Translations under genes and position numbers: made by a program
The notes under the pieces: model-generated
What the model saw: the letters and a program-made list of their open reading frames with translations, nothing else
Told to the model about the DNA's origin: nothing
Databases searched by the model: none
Shown: in pieces, positions 30,306 through 34,917 of the stretch
Position numbering within the stretch: position 1 is the stretch's first letter
Layout of the letters: each line of letters opens with the position of its first letter
Assembly: GCA_025350145.1 (NCBI GenBank)
Contig: JANXYH010000108.1
Coordinates: 1-34,917 of the forward strand
DNA: 34,917 nucleotides
Direction of reading: 5' to 3'
Source: Burkholderiales bacterium
GTDB taxonomy: Bacteria; Pseudomonadota; Gammaproteobacteria; Burkholderiales; Burkholderiaceae_C

Positions 30306-31508
30306 TTACCAACTGACCTCGCGCTCCGGCGTGGCGCCGATCTTGTGGATCGACAGGTCCGCGCCCTCGTGCTCTTCTTCGGCCGACAGGCGCAGGCCCA
30401 TCACCGCCTTGAGCAGGCCGTAGACCACAAAGCCGCCGGCCAGCGCCCAGACCACGCCCAGCGCCGTGCCCGCCACTTGCGCCGCCAGGCTGACCCCGCC
30501 CAGGCCGCCCAGCGCCTTGAGCCCGAAGATGCCGCAGGCGACGCCACCCCAGGCGCCGCACAGGCCGTGCAGCGGCCAGACGCCCAGCACGTCGTCGATC
30601 TTCCACTTGTTCTGCGTCAGGGTGAACAGCTTGACGAAGATCGCCCCGGCGATGCCGCCGGTCAGCAGCGCACCGATCGGGTGCATCACGTCGGAGCCGG
30701 CGCACACCGCCACCAGGCCGGCCAGCGGGCCGTTGTAGACGAAGCCGGGGTCGTTGCGGCCCATCAGCGTGGCCACCAGGGTGCCGCCGACCATGGCCAT
30801 CAGCGAGTTCACCGCCACCAGGCCGGAGATCTTGTCGATGGTCTGGGCGCTCATCACGTTGAAGCCGAACCAGCCCACCGCCAGCACCCAGGCGCCCAGC
30901 GCCAGGAACGGGATAGACGAAGGCGGATGGGCGCTGATCGCCCCGTCCTTGCGGTAGCGGTTGGAGCGTGCGCCCAGCAGCAGCACTGCCGCCAGGCCGA
31001 CCCAGCCGCCCACCGCATGCACCACCACGCTGCCGGCAAAGTCATGGAACTCTTCGCCGGTGCTGGCCTTGAGCCAGGCCTGAAAGCCGAACAACTGGTT
31101 CCAGGCCACGCCCTCGAAGAGCGGGTAGATCAGCCCGACCAGCAGCCCCGTGGCGATCAACTGCGGCCCGAAGCGCGCGCGCTCGGCGATGCCGCCCGAC
31201 ACGATCGCCGGAATCGCCGCCGCGAAGGTCAGCAAGAAGAAGAACTTGACCAGTTCGTAGCCGTTCTTGGCCGCCAGCAGTTCGGCGCCGCTGAAGAAGC
31301 TCACGCCATAGGCGACCGAGTAGCCGACGAAGAAATAGGCCATCGTCGAGACCGAGAAATCGACCAGGATCTTGACCAGGGCATTGACCTGGTTCTTGCG
31401 CCGCACGGTGCCGAGTTCGAGGAAGGCGAAGCCGGCGTGCATCGCCAGCACCATCACCGCGCCCAGCAGTATGAACAGGGCGTCGGTGCCCTGCTTGAGT
31501 TGATCCAT
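30306..31508 (-). CDS. amtB: Ammonium transporter (Amt family)
   Basis: The 400-residue inner-membrane protein conducts ammonium/ammonia. It has about eleven hydrophobic segments and the key pore residues: Asp156 and His164 (FHDFAGSVVVHAVGGW) and the second pore histidine, His314 (WPLHGLCGAW). The signatures VSGGIAERARF and NPNRYRKDGA-like SNRYRKDGA loops are present. It lacks the cleaved signal peptide of E. coli AmtB, starting directly at MDQLKQGTDALFILLG. The start ATG 31508 has a good Shine-Dalgarno (GGAG) 8 bases upstream; the open frame beyond it is intergenic. No glnK is adjacent, although the two are usually paired. The upstream region contains palindromes that may bind a nitrogen regulator. 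Confidence 0.93.
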   Translation of the reverse strand: MDQLKQGTDALFILLGAVMVLAMHAGFAFLELGTVRRKNQVNALVKILVDFSVSTMAYFFVGYSVAYGVSFFSGAELLAAKNGYELVKFFFLLTFAAAIPAIVSGGIAERARFGPQLIATGLLVGLIYPLFEGVAWNQLFGFQAWLKASTGEEFHDFAGSVVVHAVGGWVGLAAVLLLGARSNRYRKDGAISAHPPSSIPFLALGAWVLAVGWFGFNVMSAQTIDKISGLVAVNSLMAMVGGTLVATLMGRNDPGFVYNGPLAGLVAVCAGSDVMHPIGALLTGGIAGAIFVKLFTLTQNKWKIDDVLGVWPLHGLCGAWGGVACGIFGLKALGGLGGVSLAAQVAGTALGVVWALAGGFVVYGLLKAVMGLRLSAEEEHEGADLSIHKIGATPEREVSW

Positions 31509-31540
31509 GGCTTGTCTCCGGTCGTTGTAGGCACGGCTCT

Positions 31541-31578
31541 GGTGCGAATGCACCGCCGTGGCGCCAAAAATGGCACCA
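31541..31578. promoter_or_regulatory. Clustered palindromes upstream of amtB
   Basis: Within 33-70 bases of the amtB start are a perfect inverted repeat GGTGC-GAAT-GCACC (31541-31554) and a near-perfect one TGGCGCC-AAAAAT-GGCACCA (31559-31578, one mismatch). Between them TGCACC-N5-GGCGCC (31549-31565) resembles the NtrC site TGCACC-N5-GGTGCA with two mismatches. No proper sigma-54 -24/-12 pair with the required spacing was found. Nitrogen control is therefore only a hypothesis. Confidence 0.4.
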
Positions 31579-31659
31579 AAGACAAGCAATTTTCGCGCCC
31601 GACTGGGGGCGCCACAACGCACCACGGATGGGCAAGCTGCCGGTCAACCCAACCGTCTT

Positions 31660-31674
31660 GGTGCGTGACGCACC
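31660..31674. promoter_or_regulatory. Perfect palindrome between amtB and the TonB-dependent receptor
   Basis: GGTGCG-TGA-CGCACC is a perfect 6-3-6 inverted repeat, bracketed by the direct repeat GTCTTG on both sides (31654-31659 and 31675-31680). It lies about 150 bases from either divergent start codon. A -10-like TAGGAT (31760-31765) nearer the receptor gene could be its promoter. The palindrome shares its GGTGC/GCACC arms with the one closer to amtB, so one regulator might read both. Confidence 0.4.
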
Positions 31675-31793
31675 GTCTTGAAGCATCCGACCAAGCCCAT
31701 CGGCCCTGCGCGGACCGGCTGCGGCCTGCATCCAACACCGTCGTGTCATCGAACAACCCTAGGATCGACAGCAAGAAAAACAGGAGTGCCGGG

Positions 31794-33980
31794 ATGGCAT
31801 GGCGCTACACCCCGGGCAGCCTGCCGGGCACCATGATGGGCTGGGCCTTGGCCGCAGCCTGCACCGCCGCCCAGGCCTGGCCCGGCGCAGCCACGGACAG
31901 CCCGTCTGACAGCCCGTCTGACAGCCCAGCGGTGAGCCCAGCGGCCGAGGCTGCGCCAGATCTGGTCCTGGCCAACCTGAGCCCGGCCCACGCCGGCCGC
32001 GTCGAGGTGGTCGGCCGCGCCGACGACAGCCTGGGCAGCAGCGACGCGGCGTCGCAGGGCTCGGTCCGCGCCGAGCAAATCCGCAGCCGCGCCGCGCTGC
32101 GCCCTGGCGAATTGCTGGAATTCATCCCCGGCATGGTGGTGACCCAGCATTCGGGCGACGGCAAGGCCAACCAGTATTTCCTGCGCGGCTTCAACCTCGA
32201 CCACGGCACCGACTTCGCGACCCAGGTCAACGGCATGCCGGTCAATCTGCCCAGCCATGCCCATGGCCAGGGCTACACCGACCTGAACTTCGTCCTGCCC
32301 GAACTGGTGCAGCGCATCGACTACCGCAAAGGGCCGTACTTCGCCGCCAGTGGCGACTTCGCCTCGGCCGGCGGCGCCGACATCGAATACCGCAGCCGCC
32401 TGGACGCCCCGCTGGCCCAGCTCACGCTCGGCCAGCACGGTTACCGGCGCGGTGTGCTGGGCGCCAGCAACGCGCTCGGCGGCGGCGCGACCACGCTGCT
32501 GGCCGCCATCGAGCTGATGGCCAACGACGGCCCCTGGTCCACGCCCGAAGGCCTGCGGCGCAGCAACGCGGTGCTGACCGCCAGCAGCGGCGATGCGGCG
32601 CTGGGCTGGCAGGCCTCATGGATGGCCTACCAGGCGCGCTGGACCGCCACCGACCAGGTGCCGCAACGCCTGATCAGCGCCGGCCGGCTCGACGGCCGTC
32701 CGTTCGGGCGCTTCGACGCGGTCGACACCAGTGACGGCGGCGACACCGCCCGGCTGAGCCTGTCCGGCCAATGGCACCGCCGCACGGACGCCGGCACCAC
32801 CCGGTGGTCGGCCTATGCCCTGCACTACCGGCTGCAGTTGTACTCGAACTTCAGCTACGCGCTTGAGCGCCCGGCCACCGGAGATCAGTTCGGCCAGCAC
32901 GATCAGCGCAGCGTGCTCGGCCTGGCCACCAGCCACGCCTTCAGCCATGAGATCGCCGGCCTGCCGGCGCGCAGCGAGCTCGGCCTGCAATGGCGCCAGG
33001 ACCAGATACGGCTGGCCCTGACCGAGACGCAGCGGCGCCAAACCCTGGCCACCACCCGCGACGACGCGGTCCGTCAGGACCTGCTCGGCGCCTACGGTCA
33101 GACCGCGGTCGAACTCGCGCCCTGGCTGCGCGGCAGCTTCGGCCTGCGCCTGGACAGCCTGCACAACCGGGTAGACAGCCTGAGCCTGTCGGCCAACTCG
33201 GGCACGGCCGCAGGCCAGCGGCTTTCACCCAAGCTGGCGCTGGTCGCCGGCCCATTTCACCGGACCGAGTTTTTCCTCAACGCCGGGCGCGGCATGCACA
33301 GCAACGACGCCCGCAGCAGCACCCAGGCTGTAGACCCCAGCCCACCGCACGACCCAGCCAGCCGCCAGGCGGTGCTGGTCGTCTCGCGCGGCGCCGAACT
33401 GGGCCTGCGCAGCCAGGCGCTGTCCGGACTGCAAAGCTCGCTGGCGCTGTGGCGGCTGGACTTCGGATCCGAGCTGGTCTTCAGCGGCGACAAGGGCACG
33501 ACCGAGGCCAGCGAAGCCAGCCGCCGCCACGGCGTCGAGTTCAACAACCGCTGGGCAGCCCTGCCCTGGCTGCTGCTCGACGCCGATCTGGCCTGGACCC
33601 ATGCCCGTTTTGCCAGCGGCGCGCGCATCCCGAACGCGGTCGAACAGGTCGCCTCGCTGGCCGCGACGCTGCGCGCCGCCGGCCCCTGGCAGGCCAGCCT
33701 GCATTGGCGCTACCTCGGTGCCGGGGCGCTGACGCCGGACAACGCCGTGCGCTCGCAGCCAGCGCTGAACGCCAACCTGCGACTGGCCTACGCCTTGCCT
33801 TCAGCCGGGCCGGGGAGTGCGCTGGCGCTGGAAGTGTTCAACCTGTTCGACCGCCGGCTCAACGACATCCAGTACTTCTATGCCTCGCGGCTGCCCGGCG
33901 AGCCAGCGGCGGTGAACGACCGCCATGTCCACCCGGCCGAACCGCGCAGCCTGCGGCTGACATTGCACCTGGGGTTTTGA
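31794..33980 (+). CDS. TonB-dependent outer-membrane receptor
   Basis: This 728-residue protein is predicted to import a scarce nutrient across the outer membrane using TonB energy. A signal peptide (residues 1 to about 28) is followed by a Ser/Pro/Asp-rich repetitive stretch, a TonB-box-like RVEVVGR, and the plug domain (about 80-195). The plug contains RPGELLEFIPGMVVTQHSGDGKANQYFLRGFNLDHGTDFATQVNGMPVNLPSHAHGQGYTDLNF. The remainder is a beta-barrel ending in the aromatic LTLHLGF. The His-rich DHGTDFAT and SHAHGQGY segments mark a distinct receptor subfamily; I cannot name its substrate. Start ATG 31794 has a strong Shine-Dalgarno AGGAG (31782-31786). It is divergent from amtB. No TonB/ExbB/ExbD or periplasmic binding partner is adjacent. 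Confidence 0.92.
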   Translation: MAWRYTPGSLPGTMMGWALAAACTAAQAWPGAATDSPSDSPSDSPAVSPAAEAAPDLVLANLSPAHAGRVEVVGRADDSLGSSDAASQGSVRAEQIRSRAALRPGELLEFIPGMVVTQHSGDGKANQYFLRGFNLDHGTDFATQVNGMPVNLPSHAHGQGYTDLNFVLPELVQRIDYRKGPYFAASGDFASAGGADIEYRSRLDAPLAQLTLGQHGYRRGVLGASNALGGGATTLLAAIELMANDGPWSTPEGLRRSNAVLTASSGDAALGWQASWMAYQARWTATDQVPQRLISAGRLDGRPFGRFDAVDTSDGGDTARLSLSGQWHRRTDAGTTRWSAYALHYRLQLYSNFSYALERPATGDQFGQHDQRSVLGLATSHAFSHEIAGLPARSELGLQWRQDQIRLALTETQRRQTLATTRDDAVRQDLLGAYGQTAVELAPWLRGSFGLRLDSLHNRVDSLSLSANSGTAAGQRLSPKLALVAGPFHRTEFFLNAGRGMHSNDARSSTQAVDPSPPHDPASRQAVLVVSRGAELGLRSQALSGLQSSLALWRLDFGSELVFSGDKGTTEASEASRRHGVEFNNRWAALPWLLLDADLAWTHARFASGARIPNAVEQVASLAATLRAAGPWQASLHWRYLGAGALTPDNAVRSQPALNANLRLAYALPSAGPGSALALEVFNLFDRRLNDIQYFYASRLPGEPAAVNDRHVHPAEPRSLRLTLHLGF
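31896..31946 (+). repeat. 12-bp tandem repeats after the receptor signal peptide
   Basis: GACAGCCCGTCT occurs at 31896-31907 and 31908-31919, with a partial third unit from 31920. It is overlapped by a second 12-bp repeat, AGCCCAGCGGTG / AGCCCAGCGGCC (31923-31934, 31935-31946). Both are in frame and encode a DSPSDSPSDSPAVSPAA linker between the signal peptide and the TonB box. Confidence 0.9.
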
Positions 33981-34002
33981 GCCGCAGACGCGGCGCCGGG
34001 CC

Positions 34003-34008
34003 GACAAT
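34003..34008 (+). promoter_or_regulatory. -10-like box 8 bases before the exonuclease gene
   Basis: GACAAT followed by CCGGGCGC and ATG closely mirrors the dapC start region. A perfect stem GCCGC-AGAC-GCGGC (33981-33994) lies just upstream, right after the receptor stop. No convincing -35 is visible at the usual distance. Confidence 0.4.
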
Positions 34009-34016
34009 CCGGGCGC

Positions 34017-34676
34017 ATGCAGACCATCGCCGTGATCGATTTCGAGACCACCGGCATCTCGCCAACCCAGGGCGCCCGCGCCACCGAGATCGCCGCCGTG
34101 CTGGTCGAGGATGGCCAGATCGTGGCCCGGTTCCAGAGCCTGATGCACACCGGCGCCTGGGTGCCGCCCTTCATCGAGCAACTCACCGGCATCAGCAACG
34201 CCATGCTCGCCCAGGCACCACCAGCCCGCGCGGTGATGCACGAGGTGATGCGCTTCACCCACGGCTGCCCGTTGGTGGCACACAACGCCAGCTTTGACCG
34301 CGGCTTCTGGCAGGCCGAGGGCGAACGCGCCGGCTGCGAGCCCGACCCGGCGCACCGGTTCGCCTGCACCGTGCTGCTGTCGCGCCGGCTCTACCCGCAG
34401 GCCGACAACCACCGCCTGGGCACCCTGGCCAAACTCCACCGCCTGCCCGACACCGGCCGCGCCCACCGCGCCCTGGCCGACGCGCTCACCACCGCCCACC
34501 TGCTGCGGCAGATCCAGGCCGACGTGGCGCAGCGCTACGGTGTGGCCGGCGAGGCTGGCGGATCAGCCGGCGCCAGCCACGCCCTGCTGTGCGAATTGCA
34601 GCAGTTGCAGCGGGCGCAAATGGCACGCTGGGCGGCCCGGCGCCAGCGCGCCCCGGAGGCTGTCGCAGCGCGCTGA
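34017..34676 (+). CDS. DEDDh 3'-5' exonuclease (DNA polymerase III epsilon-like)
   Basis: The 219-residue protein is a DnaQ-type exonuclease. The four acidic metal ligands and the general-base histidine are all present: Asp8 and Glu10 (VIDFETTG), Asp94 (LVAHNASFDRGFW), and His150 with Asp155 (RAHRALADALTTAHLL). The domain covers residues 1-170; the rest is a Gln/Arg/Ala-rich tail. It lacks the polymerase-binding features needed to call it DnaQ itself, and stand-alone enzymes of this kind act in repair or RNA/DNA turnover. Start ATG 34017 is 36 bases after the receptor stop and has its own -10-like box. A hairpin CGCTGA-GCCGGG-TCAGCG (34671-34688) covers the stop codon. Confidence 0.9.
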   Translation: MQTIAVIDFETTGISPTQGARATEIAAVLVEDGQIVARFQSLMHTGAWVPPFIEQLTGISNAMLAQAPPARAVMHEVMRFTHGCPLVAHNASFDRGFWQAEGERAGCEPDPAHRFACTVLLSRRLYPQADNHRLGTLAKLHRLPDTGRAHRALADALTTAHLLRQIQADVAQRYGVAGEAGGSAGASHALLCELQQLQRAQMARWAARRQRAPEAVAAR

Positions 34677-34688
34677 GCCGGGTCAGCG
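34671..34688 (+). terminator. Stem-loop spanning the exonuclease stop codon
   Basis: CGCTGA (34671-34676) pairs perfectly with TCAGCG (34683-34688) across a 6-base loop, with the TGA stop in the left arm. No T-tract follows, so termination is uncertain. The following stretch to 34780 is non-coding and includes a perfect palindrome TCAAATTTGA (34740-34749). Confidence 0.35.
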
Positions 34689-34780
34689 GCGACGGCGCGC
34701 TGTCGGGCTGATCGATGAGCACGTTGACGATGTAGCACTTCAAATTTGAGGCCGCCCTACGCAGCGGTGCAGAGGTAGGA

Positions 34781-34811
34781 TTGGGGTCAGGTCTCCCATT
34801 TCCCCTAAACT
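34781..34811 (+). promoter_or_regulatory. Probable promoter/left end of the transposase unit
   Basis: TTGGGG (34781-34786) and TAAACT (34806-34811) are separated by 19 bases, and the -10-like box ends 6 bases before the GTG start. The stretch GGGGTCAGGTCTCCCATTTC just before it looks like the conserved leader commonly found ahead of this type of transposase, and may be part of its recognition end. Confidence 0.4.
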
Positions 34812-34817
34812 CGACCC

Positions 34818-34917
34818 GTGTCACGCCCACTTCGCATCGAGTTCCCTGGCGCCGTCTACCACGTCACCTCGCGTGGCGACCGTCGCGAGGCGATCTATCG
34901 CGACGACGACGACCGTC
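34818..34917 (+). CDS. Y1/IS200-like (REP-associated type) transposase, N-terminal part (partial)
   Basis: The frame starts at GTG 34818 and runs off the window after 33 codons. The visible peptide begins SRPLRIEFPGAVYHVTSRGD and continues with RREAIYRDDDDR. This is the typical N terminus of single-domain Y1 HUH transposases related to RAYT proteins, in which PGAVYHVTSRG forms the first strand of the fold. The HUH histidines and catalytic tyrosine lie beyond the window, so activity cannot be judged. Such genes are usually single-copy, domesticated, and linked to extragenic palindromes rather than mobile in the classical sense. Confidence 0.8.
   Translation, partial: MSRPLRIEFPGAVYHVTSRGDRREAIYRDDDDR

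Noticed and set aside
31509-31620. Sigma-54 promoter for amtB (minus-strand TGGTGC-N5-TTGGCG)
   Set aside because: The invariant GC of the -12 element is shifted by one base, so the spacing requirement is not met; too weak to list as a promoter.
30345-31793. Long upstream extension of the TonB receptor frame
   Set aside because: It runs antisense to amtB and through the intergenic region. The signal peptide and Shine-Dalgarno place the true start at 31794.

Overview
The window is a compact, GC-rich stretch of bacterial chromosome. It most likely comes from a betaproteobacterium of the order Burkholderiales, near Rubrivivax, Leptothrix or Ideonella-type lineages. This placement is inferred from gene content: a grpE-dnaK-dnaJ heat-shock cluster, smc-zipA, a short (unimodal) QueF, a dapC-dapD-dapE lysine cluster, and a relic of a Bug-type solute receptor. 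Almost every base is coding, and most genes are housekeeping genes. I see no rRNA, tRNA, CRISPR array, prophage or complete insertion sequence.

Layout. Positions 1-2721 hold the 3' end of rpoD, a nucleotidyl cyclase fused to an FHA domain, ferrochelatase (hemH) and the S4 heat-shock protein hslR. Positions 2770-6784 are the chaperone locus grpE-dnaK-dnaJ. Two good sigma-32 promoters precede grpE and dnaK, a very strong stem-loop lies between dnaK and dnaJ, and two competing stems follow dnaJ. A response regulator with a TPR-like tail follows (6879-8504). A leftward block then runs from 16090 down to 8580: smc, zipA, dnaB and a radical SAM protein. Rightward again are queF, an MFS transporter, a periplasmic peroxiredoxin, a small SET-domain protein and the lysine/peptidoglycan block dapC-dapD-pilU-like-dapE-prmB-ABC-F (19276-26708). 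The last third holds accessory and metabolic genes: an internally deleted Bug receptor, a luciferase-like monooxygenase, riboflavin synthase, a cytochrome P450, an Amt ammonium transporter, a TonB-dependent receptor and a DEDDh exonuclease. The window ends in the first codons of a Y1/REP-associated-type transposase.

How the genes work together. GrpE, DnaK and DnaJ form one chaperone cycle, and HslR belongs to the same heat-shock response. DapC, DapD and DapE carry out consecutive or near-consecutive steps of the succinylase branch of diaminopimelate synthesis. SMC, ZipA and DnaB serve chromosome segregation, division and replication, although the ligA gene usually expected beside zipA is not here. 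PrmB and the ABC-F protein are overlapping, translation-linked genes.

The most interesting signals are regulatory and structural rather than a new gene system. Several genes have a -10-like hexamer only 6-8 bases before the start codon, which suggests leaderless or near-leaderless transcripts. There is a perfect 16-bp palindrome in the cyclase promoter, helically phased DnaA-box-like sites upstream of dnaB, and clustered palindromes upstream of amtB. There is also an exact 30-bp duplication in the SMC hinge region, and repeated short tandem duplications at gene ends. I found no convincing evidence of an undescribed multi-gene system.
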